From NCBI RefSeq assembly GCF_020524585.1, contig NZ_JAIVLK010000001.1, positions 678,010-742,009 on the forward strand: a stretch of 64,000 nt of DNA, read 5' to 3'. Source of the DNA: Celeribacter naphthalenivorans. Lineage in GTDB: Bacteria > Pseudomonadota > Alphaproteobacteria > Rhodobacterales > Rhodobacteraceae. Of the stretch, positions 26,246-33,845 are shown piece after piece. A program made the position numbers and the translations under genes. Every line of letters begins with the position of its first letter. Within the stretch, counting starts at the first letter, position 1. The notes beneath the pieces are model-generated. The model worked only from the letters and a program-made list of their open reading frames with translations, had not been told where the DNA came from and did no database searches.

Positions 26246-27253
26246 TTATTTCAGGTCCATGCCGACCTTCTGGTTGGTGAAGTCCAACGTATAGGCCGCG
26301 GAGTAATCCAGACCGGCCTCAATGACGCCCGCGTCGACCATCTTGTCGTAGAAATCCGCAATCTTCTCGTCGGTCATCGCCCCGATGCCCAGCTCAAGCG
26401 CGTCGCCGCTGTCGACGATGCCTTCGGATTTCATCTTCTCGATGGCGAAATCGATCTTGTCCTGGGTCATGTCCGGGTTGTCGGCCATGATCATCCCATT
26501 GGCGGCGGAGTTGTCGTTATAGAGGTAGTTGTACCAGCCGATCGCCGAGCCATCGACGAAACATTTCACCGCCTCGGGGCTCTCGTCGATGGTCTTTTGC
26601 ATCGTCTCGATGGTGGTCGCATAGGTCGAATAACCGGCGTCCGCGATGAGGAAGACGTCGGGGGTAAAGCCGCCCTCTTTCTCGATCACATAGGGCTCCG
26701 ACGACAGGAAACCCTGCATGGATTTCGTCTCATCGGCGAGGAAGGGCGCCGGGTTGAAGGTGTAGGGCTCACGCTGTTCGACCGTGAAGCCGTAAGCGGC
26801 GACCATCCACTGATAGAAGGAGGCAAAACCGTTGTCGCCGATCAAAAGCGTGGTTTTTTTCAGATCTTCGAACGTCTCGGCCACACCCGGATGCGCGATG
26901 ATCACCTGCGGGTGTTTCTGGAAGGTGGCGGCCACGGCCACGACCGGAATGCCCTCTTTGGCGGCATTGAAGGCCTGCAACAGATCGCCGCCCATGTGGA
27001 ACTGAATGCGATCCGCCATCATCAGCGCGCGGTTGTTCACCTGCGGGCCGCCGGGCTGAATGGTGACGTCGAGGCCGCAGTCCGCATAGGTGCCGTCGGC
27101 CACGGCTTGGTAATAGCCGCCGTGCTCGGCCTGCGCCAACCAGTTGGTGCCGAAGGCGACCGGGGTGAGGTCTTGAGCCATGGCTCCGGTGAGCGCAGTG
27201 GTGGACGTGGTCGCGGCAAGGGTCAGCCCCGCGAGGACGCGTTTCATGGTCAT
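26246..27253 (-). CDS. THI5/NMT1-like ABC solute-binding protein
   Basis: 335 residues with an N-terminal Sec signal (ALTGAMA cut region). The mature protein begins with the ThiY/NMT1 pattern: FGTNWLAQAEHGGYYQAVAD and then DVTIQPGGPQ. Family members bind pyrimidines, thiamine precursors or related rings. It is the first gene of the nine-gene operon and resembles the binding protein at 59613-60596 in the same places. This supports an N-heterocyclic substrate for the operon. Confidence 0.9.
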   Translation of the reverse strand: MTMKRVLAGLTLAATTSTTALTGAMAQDLTPVAFGTNWLAQAEHGGYYQAVADGTYADCGLDVTIQPGGPQVNNRALMMADRIQFHMGGDLLQAFNAAKEGIPVVAVAATFQKHPQVIIAHPGVAETFEDLKKTTLLIGDNGFASFYQWMVAAYGFTVEQREPYTFNPAPFLADETKSMQGFLSSEPYVIEKEGGFTPDVFLIADAGYSTYATTIETMQKTIDESPEAVKCFVDGSAIGWYNYLYNDNSAANGMIMADNPDMTQDKIDFAIEKMKSEGIVDSGDALELGIGAMTDEKIADFYDKMVDAGVIEAGLDYSAAYTLDFTNQKVGMDLK

Positions 27254-27333
27254 GTAAATTCTCCGTGGGTGAAATTCCGACCCCCACGTTAGTGAGCCTC
27301 ATGGAGAGAGAGCAGCAGGCGCGGGGCGGGTTC

Positions 27334-27434
27334 TTGTGCACAATCTGCAAATGCCGAAATAGAGGGCGAAATTCTGGCCGATTGGTCAAATATCAGGCAT
27401 TGGGTGGGAAAATCGGATGCGGAATTGTACACAA
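27334..27434. promoter_or_regulatory. Paired TTGTrCACAA palindromes in the divergent promoter
   Basis: TTGTGCACAA at 27334-27343 and TTGTACACAA at 27425-27434 differ at one base, both fit TTGT-N2-ACAA, and they start 91 bp apart. They lie between the divergent binding-protein and ridA genes. The shape fits GntR/FadR-type operators. A weak RutR-like site (27374-27389, one good half TTGACCA on the minus strand) lies between them. No regulator gene is adjacent. Confidence 0.45.
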
Positions 27435-27515
27435 TGGCGGCGCTCAAGGCCCAGGACTGGCATCACAAAACGGCCATTTGGCGAATCTGACAGAGACTCA
27501 TCCCCGGAGCATTCC

Positions 27516-27911
27516 ATGCACAAAGCCCTGACCCCATCCTCCATCGCCGCGCCCTTTGGCGCCTATTCGCATGGCATCGCCTCCGCCCCCGCAGGGCAGG
27601 TCATCGTGACGTCAGGTCAACTTGGTCTGGCCCCCGACGGCACCTGTCCCGAAGGCGTCAAAGCCCAAGCAGAACAGTGTTTCGCCAATATCGACGCGAT
27701 TTTGCAGGAGGCGGGCGTGACCCGTGACACGGTGGTGCGCGTGAGCGGCTTTGTCACCGCGCGTGAGGATTTTCCGACCTATATGGCGGTGCGCGATTCC
27801 TGGCTTGCCGATGTGGCGGTGAAACCCGCCTCGACGCTTTTGATCGTCACAGGCTTCACCCGCGAGGAGTTTAAGGTCGAGGTCGAGGTGACGGCGGTGG
27901 TACCTGCTTAA
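27516..27911 (+). CDS. RidA-family protein (YjgF/YER057c/UK114)
   Basis: 131 residues from the ATG at 27516. The family pattern is clear: APFGAYSHGI at the N-terminus, VIVTSGQLGLAPDG, QAEQCFANIDAILQEAGVT, and a C-terminal KPASTLLIVTGF...VEVEVTAV block. RidA proteins hydrolyse reactive enamines and imines to ketones plus ammonia, and RutC of the pyrimidine Rut pathway belongs here. It is divergent from the nine-gene operon and shares its promoter region, so it may quench imine products of that route. The usual catalytic Arg of RidA is replaced by Lys in KPAS, so RidA-type deamination cannot be assumed. Confidence 0.88.
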   Translation: MHKALTPSSIAAPFGAYSHGIASAPAGQVIVTSGQLGLAPDGTCPEGVKAQAEQCFANIDAILQEAGVTRDTVVRVSGFVTAREDFPTYMAVRDSWLADVAVKPASTLLIVTGFTREEFKVEVEVTAVVPA

Positions 27912-27955
27912 ATTGCAGCCACGGCGCGTGCCTGTTTTTTCGGCTTTCGCGCGGC

Positions 27956-28891
27956 TCAGCCCTTAAAATCCGGGTTTGGCATCGGGTTCGACCAAGCCCG
28001 CTTGCCCGCTCGGTCCATCACAGTGACCCGAATCCAAGGGCTTTTGTGAAACCGCATCAAAGGCACCTCGGCGCGGGTCAGGCTTTCGCCATGCACTGCC
28101 ATTGCTGCCGAGCCGTGGCCCTGGACGATGACGGTCGCCACCGCGCTACAGTCCACGGTAACGGCTTTCTCCGTCACCTCGATCTGGCGCAGTTCCGGGC
28201 CTTGGCTGCTATAAAACTCGCCGCGTTTGAGCGCCGCTAACAGGGCCTCGGGCGTGAGTGCCGCCGCTTTGACCATGACCCAGCCGCCGAAATGATCCGG
28301 CTCGGTGAAATGCGCGTCATCCGTGGCGATCACCGTCAGATCGCGGCCCTCGGAAAGCAGAAGATCGGCATAAAACGCCCCATCCGCCCGGTCGCACCCC
28401 ATAGCGCAGCCGTGGTTGTAAATCTCGACCGCATGGGCCGCCTCGATCGAGCGCGCGTCGGAAAGGCTCATCCCCGACCATTGCGGATGCGCGACGGCGA
28501 CGAAAGCGCCCGCATCGCGTGCCCGCTGCGCCAACTCCGGTCCGCTTTCCTGACCCTCCACAGGGACAAAGGCCGGGGAGTTCGAGCGGGCGAACTCCAA
28601 GGGCAGCCCGACCGCAAGAATGTGCCACAACTCGCCATTCTCCATCGCGCCAGAATGTAACTCGGCGCCGAAGAGCGTCGTAAAACCCTCGTTGCGAAAA
28701 GCACTCGTGTCCACCAGAGGATAGTCATAGAGGCCGACGAAATGATCGGTCAGGGCAATGAAATCATAGCCTTCCGCCTTATAGCGGCGGCAGACCTCGG
28801 CAGGGTCCAGCGCGCCGTCCGAGCGGTTCGAATGGGTGTGCAGATTGCCGCGATAGAAACGGCCGGGGGCGGTGAAGGCGGATGGGATCAT
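27956..28891 (-). CDS. PHP-domain metal-dependent phosphoesterase
   Basis: 311 residues from the ATG at 28891, which has a GGAG six bases upstream; an ATG at 28903 is also possible. PHP signatures are visible: NLHTHSNRSDG near residue 20, FIALTDHF near 50, VAVAHPQWSG, and IATDDAHF. These give the tri-metal site of histidinol-phosphatase-like and polymerase-type phosphoesterases. The C-terminal third looks like a beta-rich accessory domain. The substrate is unknown. No operon partner is evident. Confidence 0.85.
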   Translation of the reverse strand: MIPSAFTAPGRFYRGNLHTHSNRSDGALDPAEVCRRYKAEGYDFIALTDHFVGLYDYPLVDTSAFRNEGFTTLFGAELHSGAMENGELWHILAVGLPLEFARSNSPAFVPVEGQESGPELAQRARDAGAFVAVAHPQWSGMSLSDARSIEAAHAVEIYNHGCAMGCDRADGAFYADLLLSEGRDLTVIATDDAHFTEPDHFGGWVMVKAAALTPEALLAALKRGEFYSSQGPELRQIEVTEKAVTVDCSAVATVIVQGHGSAAMAVHGESLTRAEVPLMRFHKSPWIRVTVMDRAGKRAWSNPMPNPDFKG

Positions 28892-28922
28892 GGCAGGCTC
28901 CATTGGTCATACGCGGGTTAAA

Positions 28923-28965
28923 AGCGTTTTTCGTTTAATCTGAATCAGATTGAGCGAAAAACGTT
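28923..28965. repeat. Long 43-bp palindrome upstream of the PHP gene
   Basis: Two 21-base arms (28923-28943 and 28945-28965) around one central base pair completely if three G-T pairs are allowed. The middle reads TCTGAATCAGA. It lies 32 bp upstream of the PHP start. There is no other gene in 28892-29113. Confidence 0.6.
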
Positions 28966-29113
28966 GCGACACTGAATTGATCTTGCTGCGTTTTTCAAAA
29001 ATTGAGTGCCTCAAGTTTTTTTAAAACGCTTTAGAAGCCGCGCGTGACATCACCGTGACAGAGTAGCAAAACCCCGTCGCGGGTCATGGAGCCAGAAGCC
29101 GAAAATGTTAGGA

Positions 29114-29755
29114 TCAGAGTTTCACGCCCATGCGTTTGAGCACGGGGGCCCATTGCTCTTTCATCGGTGCGTATTTCGCCTGAGACTGGTCGAAAATCGA
29201 CAGCCCTTCGCGCGCCAGATCGACATAGGCGGCACGTTCGGAAATCATCGTGACGATCTCCTGCCCGTTGGCCTCGAGAAACTCTTTCAACAACCGCCCA
29301 TCCTTGCGCCGCGGGTCGATGCGCGAGCCGATGGGGAGGATGTCGACCTTCTCCTTGCGGATGCGTTTCAGATCACGCAGCGTTTTCAGAAACCCTTTGA
29401 CCGCCAGCTCGTCGAACATCGAGGGCATAACGGGCGTGACCATGAAATCCGCCTCTTTCAGAAAGGGCTTGGCGTCTTCGGCCTCAAGCCCCGCACCGCT
29501 GTCGATCACCAGCCATTCGGTCTTTTTCGGCACCGACGGGCGGGCGCCGTTTGATCCCGGCCCGGACCAGTCGAGCACCGGTATATGCGCCGCATAGGCC
29601 GAACGCCGCTTGCCCCACATCCGGGCGGATTGCTGCGGATCGGCATCGGCCAGCGCGACCTTGCGCCCGGCGGCTTTCAGTGCGGCCGCGAGCGTGATCG
29701 CTGTCATCGTCTTGCCGGAGCCACCTTTGCTGTTGGCGACGAGAAGCGTCTTCAC
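29114..29755 (-). CDS. ParA-family ATPase, orphan
   Basis: 213 residues. The deviant Walker A of ParA/MinD proteins is at the N-terminus (VANSKGGSGKTMTAITLA) and the switch region follows (ALADADPQQSARMWGKR). LVIDSGAGLEAED is the Walker B part. The length matches short ParA-type partitioning ATPases. The start codon is GTG. No parB or centromere-like array is nearby; instead a 54-residue ribbon-helix-helix gene lies three bases upstream on the same strand. The pair looks like a ParA with a RHH partner that may act as centromere-binding protein or repressor. Its cargo is unknown. Confidence 0.88.
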   Translation of the reverse strand: MKTLLVANSKGGSGKTMTAITLAAALKAAGRKVALADADPQQSARMWGKRRSAYAAHIPVLDWSGPGSNGARPSVPKKTEWLVIDSGAGLEAEDAKPFLKEADFMVTPVMPSMFDELAVKGFLKTLRDLKRIRKEKVDILPIGSRIDPRRKDGRLLKEFLEANGQEIVTMISERAAYVDLAREGLSIFDQSQAKYAPMKEQWAPVLKRMGVKL

Positions 29756-29758
29756 GGG

Positions 29759-29923
29759 TCACGATCCTTTCTTGGAATTCTTCTTGAGGAATTTGCGGAT
29801 ATGGTCGCGCAATTCGCGCGAGGCGGAGGTGTCCATATCCTCGCAAAGCGCCACGAACTCATCCCGGTCCGCCTTTGGCAGGCGGATGATCAGGGTGCTG
29901 TCTTTCTTGGTCTTGGGCGCCAT
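29759..29923 (-). CDS. Small ribbon-helix-helix DNA-binding protein, partner of ParA
   Basis: 54 residues, reading MAPKTKKDSTLIIRLPKADR and then DEFVALCEDMDTSASRELRD, with a Lys-rich end. The STLIIRLP beta-strand followed by two helices is the CopG/Arc ribbon-helix-helix pattern. It ends three bases before the ParA gene. Direct repeats 11 bp apart lie 20 bp upstream, as expected for an autoregulatory RHH protein. It is short and easily missed. Confidence 0.8.
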   Translation of the reverse strand: MAPKTKKDSTLIIRLPKADRDEFVALCEDMDTSASRELRDHIRKFLKKNSKKGS

Positions 29924-29942
29924 GGTGTCATCCTGTTTTGCC

Positions 29943-29960
29943 TATACGCTGTATATACGC
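29943..29960. promoter_or_regulatory. Direct repeats (candidate RHH operator)
   Basis: TATACGC occurs at 29943-29949 and 29954-29960, offset by 11 bp (one helical turn), just upstream of the small RHH gene. RHH repressors commonly bind such repeats. It also supplies AT-rich promoter-like sequence. Confidence 0.5.
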
Positions 29961-30314
29961 GCCAAAGCGAGGGTCAAGAGAGGCTCAGCGGTTTTTGCGC
30001 GTTTTTTTCGGCCTTTTTCGACGCTTACAGTAGGGCGACCACGATACGGCGTAAGCGAAAAAATCAATAAGACTTTGGTCGCGGATCAAACCCCATTTGA
30101 GCGTACCACCTCGTCATAGATTTTCTCAAGGTCTGTGTGTCTCGGGCCATCTTTATGGACCAAAACACGTCACGCCTTTGTCGATGAGGCCTTAATTGCG
30201 CCGGTTCTGTTTGCAGAAAAAACATACCCTTGGGCGAGAATGCCTGTTTCCGCAGGGTGGCGAAACGGGTTAGGACGAAAGCACCCAGTTGTCCCGCATT
30301 CAGAAAGGCCGACC
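29961..30314. other. Intergenic region upstream of the hydroxyacid dehydrogenase
   Basis: About 350 bp between divergent genes. Apart from the repeat GCGACCA (about 30034) with its inverted copy TGGTCGC about 41 bp downstream, I see no gene or clear site. The dehydrogenase ribosome site (AAAGGCC) lies at its right end. Confidence 0.5.
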
Positions 30315-31268
30315 ATGACCCAAGCCGCCATCCTCGTCTCCGCCCCCTATTTTACCGCAGACGAACTTGCCCGGATCGAGGATGTGGGGGAGTTGGTCTA
30401 TGCGGGCACTCCCGAGGAGCGCGCCGCTTTGTCGGAGGAGGCGCGGATGGGCGTGCGCGCCATCGCGAACAAGGGGCACAAACCCCTCGACGGGGCGCAG
30501 ATGGATCTGTTTCCGAACCTCGAAATCATCGCGCAGTTTGGCGTCGGCTATGATGCCATCGACGTGGCGGCGGCCACTGCGCGGGGCATTCGGGTGACCA
30601 ACACGCCGGATGTCTTGAACGAAGATGTGGCCGATCTGGCGCTGGCGATGATGCTGGCCTGGTCGCGCGAGATCGTGCGCGGCGACGGTTGGGTGCGGGA
30701 CGGCACCTGGAGCAAGGGCAAGGAATTGCCGCGCAATCGCAAAATGTCCGGCGCACCAGTGGGGATTGCGGGCATGGGGCGGATCGGACGCGCCATCGCG
30801 GACCGTTGCGCGGGTTTTGGCATGCCGGTGCATTACACCTCGCGCAGCGCAAAGGACACGCCGGAGGGCTGGACCTATCATGGCGAAGACGTCGTGGCGC
30901 TGGCTGAGGCGGTCGAGTGGATGGTCGTGGCGGTGGTTGGTGGGGAAAACACCAAAGGCTATCTCTCGCGTGAGGCGATCCGGGCACTCGGTCCCCGAGG
31001 TGTGGTGATCAACATCGCGCGCGGCACCTGTGTCGATGAAGATGCGCTGATCGAGGCCTTGGAGGCGGGCGACATTGCGGGGGCGGGGCTTGATGTTTTT
31101 TACAATGAGCCTCATGTGAACCCGCGTCTGATCGCGCTTCCGAATGTGCTTTTGCAACCGCATCAGGCCTCTTCCACCGTGGAAACCCGCCGGGATATGT
31201 CGATGCTGCAATGTGCCAATCTGACCGCCTATTTCGCGGGCGCGCCCCTGCCGACCCCGGTGAATTGA
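30315..31268 (+). CDS. D-2-hydroxyacid dehydrogenase (NAD-binding)
   Basis: 317 residues from the ATG at 30315. The Rossmann motif is GIAGMGRIGRAIADR (about 149-163). The catalytic Arg (INIARGTCVDE), Glu (LDVFYNEPHVNP) and His (LQPHQASST) of the family are all present. Best fit is the GhrB/hydroxypyruvate-glyoxylate reductase-like group; the exact substrate is open. It appears to be a single-gene unit. Confidence 0.9.
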   Translation: MTQAAILVSAPYFTADELARIEDVGELVYAGTPEERAALSEEARMGVRAIANKGHKPLDGAQMDLFPNLEIIAQFGVGYDAIDVAAATARGIRVTNTPDVLNEDVADLALAMMLAWSREIVRGDGWVRDGTWSKGKELPRNRKMSGAPVGIAGMGRIGRAIADRCAGFGMPVHYTSRSAKDTPEGWTYHGEDVVALAEAVEWMVVAVVGGENTKGYLSREAIRALGPRGVVINIARGTCVDEDALIEALEAGDIAGAGLDVFYNEPHVNPRLIALPNVLLQPHQASSTVETRRDMSMLQCANLTAYFAGAPLPTPVN

Positions 31269-31415
31269 GGCGCGCGGGTATGGCGGCGGTCATGGCAAAA
31301 GACCCACACCTGTACAAAGTTGTGCGATTTTTGAACGAAAACCTGTTTCACGGCGTTTCACAAAGGGCTTTAAGGGGCTCATACGTATGAGAAGACTGCG
31401 AAAGGACGAAGGTCG

Positions 31416-31688
31416 ATGAAATATCTGCTCTTGGTGGGGGGGCTTTTGGCCTTGGCGGGGTGTGAGGCTCCTTTGACATCCGAAGGCTATCTTCAGGAGT
31501 TGCCTGAAGGTCTGTCAGATGTGGCTGCGCCGAACCAGAATTTGGCGGCCGTACAGATCAGCCCGGAAGACGGCTGTTACTGGTATCGTCACGACGGCCC
31601 GGTCGAGACGACCTTGTTGCCGCTGCGTGCGAAAAACGGTCGCCCGATCTGCACTTCTGCGCCGGCGACGCTTGAAACCGCGATGTGA
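31416..31688 (+). CDS. Small outer-membrane lipoprotein, function unknown
   Basis: 90 residues. A lipobox LALAGC follows a hydrophobic signal (Cys16), so the mature protein is lipid anchored. The mature part has two Cys (in EDGCYWYRHDGPV and RPICTSAP) that could pair. AAGGACGAAGG precedes the ATG as ribosome site. I do not recognise the family, but the DGCYWY-x-H segment recurs in small alphaproteobacterial lipoproteins. A strong terminator follows. Confidence 0.75.
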   Translation: MKYLLLVGGLLALAGCEAPLTSEGYLQELPEGLSDVAAPNQNLAAVQISPEDGCYWYRHDGPVETTLLPLRAKNGRPICTSAPATLETAM

Positions 31689-31710
31689 TCCTCTTCACAT
31701 GAAGACATGA

Positions 31711-31744
31711 AAAAGGCAGGCTTAAGTGCCTGCCTTTTTGTTTT
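31711..31744. terminator. Bidirectional terminator
   Basis: An 11-bp stem AAAAGGCAGGC / GCCTGCCTTTT with a 6-base loop and flanking A and T runs. It lies between the convergent lipoprotein and L,D-transpeptidase genes. Confidence 0.88.
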
Positions 31745-31775
31745 CGGTATTACCTGTGGTGTTTGGCCGGGGCGC

Positions 31776-32447
31776 TTAGCTGGTCGCGGTGACGTAATGC
31801 TCTGCCGGGTAGAGATGCGCGGTTACGCCGGTGTTTGCCCGGTCATAAAGATCAATGACATGCGCCATCACCATGCGCACACAGCCGGAGCTGGCGCGGG
31901 TGCCGATGGACCGCGGGTAGGGCGTGCCGTGGATGCGCAGATAGGTGTCGCGATTGCCGACATAGAGATAGAGCGCGCGAGACCCCAAGGCGTTGCGCGG
32001 GCCCGGGTCCATGCCGTCGGCAAATTGCGCGTAGGTTTCCGGCTCACGTTTGATCATCGCGGGGGTCGGCGTCCAGCTCGGCCATTTCGCCTTGCGGCGG
32101 ATCGTGTAGGTGCCGGGCGTGTAAAGCCCGTCCCGCCCGATCGCCACGCCGTAGCGCATCGCGGTGCCGCCGTCTTCGACGAGGTAGAGGTAGCGCGCAA
32201 CGGCATCGACATGGATGTCGCCCGTCCGCAGACCGTCTTTCGCCTCGACGCGACGCGGCAGGAACCGGCTGTGCAGACCCCAGGGGTTCGTGGTCTCGAG
32301 GTTGAAATCCGCAGGCGTCACCTGCGCATCCCAGCGGTCCCAATCGCTTTTGGTGGCGGCCATGGCGGGCGTGGCAGCCACCGTTCCAAGTGCCGTGGCG
32401 CCAAACAGCGCGGTGGAGGTTTGGATGAAATGGCGACGGGTTAACAT
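31776..32447 (-). CDS. L,D-transpeptidase (YkuD/ErfK family), Tat-type signal
   Basis: 223 residues from the ATG at 32447. The N-terminus has twin arginines (TRRHFIQTS) and a hydrophobic run ending ATPAMA. The YkuD catalytic domain is complete: HGTPYPRSIG, then SSGCVRMVMAHVIDLYDR with the nucleophilic Cys. It cross-links peptidoglycan stem peptides (3-3 links) or attaches proteins to the wall in the periplasm. It stands alone. Confidence 0.92.
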   Translation of the reverse strand: MLTRRHFIQTSTALFGATALGTVAATPAMAATKSDWDRWDAQVTPADFNLETTNPWGLHSRFLPRRVEAKDGLRTGDIHVDAVARYLYLVEDGGTAMRYGVAIGRDGLYTPGTYTIRRKAKWPSWTPTPAMIKREPETYAQFADGMDPGPRNALGSRALYLYVGNRDTYLRIHGTPYPRSIGTRASSGCVRMVMAHVIDLYDRANTGVTAHLYPAEHYVTATS

Positions 32448-32726
32448 GACGAATTCCTTTACGACTGAGCAGAGCGTAGTGATGGATGAGGTGGCAGCCT
32501 CGAATTTCACCTTCCTAGGTCAAACACATAAAAACGCAAGCTGTTCCGGCAGAGGAGTCACTTTTACGTGTGAGTTTTCAGGATGTTTTCGAAATGCGTG
32601 ACCGATTTGAGGCAAAATATCGGCTTGGCGCAGGCCTGTGGGGCAGGCGAATTTGCTGAGTTTACGGGCGATAGGGATCGCTCAATTGGTTTAGCGATTA
32701 AAGAAAATTCCATTATCTGACTTTGG

Positions 32727-32870
32727 TCAGGTATGTTTTCTGACCAAGGTCAGGGGTCTCAAAATGACCCCCGTTCGCATCGCTTGGTTCGGGTCCGGGC
32801 CTTTTTCCAGTTCGTCAAATTCCTCATTAATGCGGTATTTGTCGAGGCCGCCCGATTGCTCCCGTTCCAA
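32727..32870 (-). pseudogene. Possible remnant of a small gene
   Basis: A 47-codon minus-strand frame, starting with TTG, reads like a hydrophilic protein (EREQSGGLDKYRINEEF, then DELEKGPDPNQAMR). The same frame continues upstream past a single TAG (32883-32885) with further protein-like sequence (YRETDGAQRYRQLTQRRPE). It may be a degraded gene or chance. No homology was available. Confidence 0.25.
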
Positions 32871-33098
32871 AATCTCCGCAGCCTATTCGGGACGCCTTTG
32901 GGTGAGCTGACGATAGCGCTGCGCGCCGTCAGTCTCGCGATATACGCGGACGGCGGCGTGATGCGGTCGTCGTGCACCGCTATGATTTTCTTGCCTGTTT
33001 AATTGGCGCGAAATGTCTCAGGGGATGGGCATCTTTGGGGCGTTGCGCAGGAGACTTGCGTTTGGGGTCTAGGGTTCGGACTTTACTTCTATGCTGAA

Positions 33099-33128
33099 TT
33101 TAACTAAATGACTGGTCAGTTAGTTAAA
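33099..33128. promoter_or_regulatory. Operator of the TetR-HlyD-ABC operon
   Basis: Perfect 9-bp arms TTTAACTAA / TTAGTTAAA enclose a near-palindromic centre TGACtgGTCA. The whole 26-bp core is symmetric except for two base pairs. It lies 25-54 bp upstream of the tetR start, ideal for autorepression. Confidence 0.8.
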
Positions 33129-33152
33129 GCCGCGACGACTCGGGAGGTCCGG

Positions 33153-33845
33153 ATGTCCGAAGACACAACGCCAGAGGCGGCCCCAAAATTTCGCCGCCGC
33201 AAAGAGGCGCGCCCGGATGAAATCCTCGACGCCGCCTTGGATCTCTTTGTGGAGAAGGGGTTCGACCGCACAAGGGTCGAGGAGATCGCCACGCGGGCGG
33301 GGGTCTCGAAAGGCGCGGTCTATCTCTATTTTTCCTCGAAAGACGCGGTGATCGAGGCGCTGGTGGACCGGGCTGTCGGCGTGATCGTGGGCGAGGTGGT
33401 CGACCAGATCGGCGGCTTTAAAGGCGATCCGCGCGAGATTCTGCGCCAGATCGCGCCTTTGTTCATGGCGCGCATGTCTGACCCGCGCGTTCTGGCCGTG
33501 CCGAAGCTGGTGATCCGCGAGGCGCCGACGCATCCAAAACTTGCCACGATGTATCGCGAGCGCGTCATCGGCCGCGCCTTGCCTGCTCTGGTTGCGCTGT
33601 TTCGGCAGGGCATGGAGGGCGGCTATATCCGCGAGGTTGATCCCGACATGGCCGTGCGCTGTGTGCTTGGACCATTTCTCATGCATGTGCTTTTGGCGGA
33701 TGTGTTCGACATCTGGCCCGACAGTGACCGGCCCAAAGACCTGCGCATTCCCGATCTCATCGACACCCATCTGACCCTGCTCTTTGCGGGCCTCGAGCCT
33801 CTCTCAACCGATCCTCATACCGAAAAGGAGCCGCAAAATGGCTGA
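33153..33845 (+). CDS. TetR-family repressor of the adjoining ABC exporter
   Basis: 230 residues from the ATG at 33153, which has a strong GGAGG six bases upstream. An earlier ATG at 33108 lies within the operator and is unlikely. The TetR helix-turn-helix is typical (VEEIATRAGVSKGAVYLYFSSKDAV, about 45-70). Its last 8 bp overlap the HlyD gene. This arrangement matches CecR/YbiH in front of YbhGFSR-type exporters. It is expected to repress the operon from the palindrome just upstream and release on drug binding. Confidence 0.9.
   Translation: MSEDTTPEAAPKFRRRKEARPDEILDAALDLFVEKGFDRTRVEEIATRAGVSKGAVYLYFSSKDAVIEALVDRAVGVIVGEVVDQIGGFKGDPREILRQIAPLFMARMSDPRVLAVPKLVIREAPTHPKLATMYRERVIGRALPALVALFRQGMEGGYIREVDPDMAVRCVLGPFLMHVLLADVFDIWPDSDRPKDLRIPDLIDTHLTLLFAGLEPLSTDPHTEKEPQNG

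Larger units (their letters stand above)
32448..33152. other. Long intergenic region with twin palindromes and a possible gene remnant
   Basis: About 700 bp without a confident gene. It holds two 14-bp near-palindromes, CTGACTTTGGTCAG (32717-32730) and CTGACCAAGGTCAG (32740-32753), 23 bp apart. It also holds a short minus-strand frame (32727-32870) described separately, and the TetR operator at its right end. The base composition is more AT-rich than the surroundings. Confidence 0.5.

Noticed and set aside
29114..29923. Integrated plasmid or origin region
   Set aside because: ParA plus RHH suggested a plasmid remnant, but there is no replication initiator, ParB, iteron array or integrase nearby.
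32733..33002. 89-codon plus-strand frame in the long gap
   Set aside because: No ribosome site, no domain, and composition unlike neighbouring genes; the minus-strand frame there reads more like protein.
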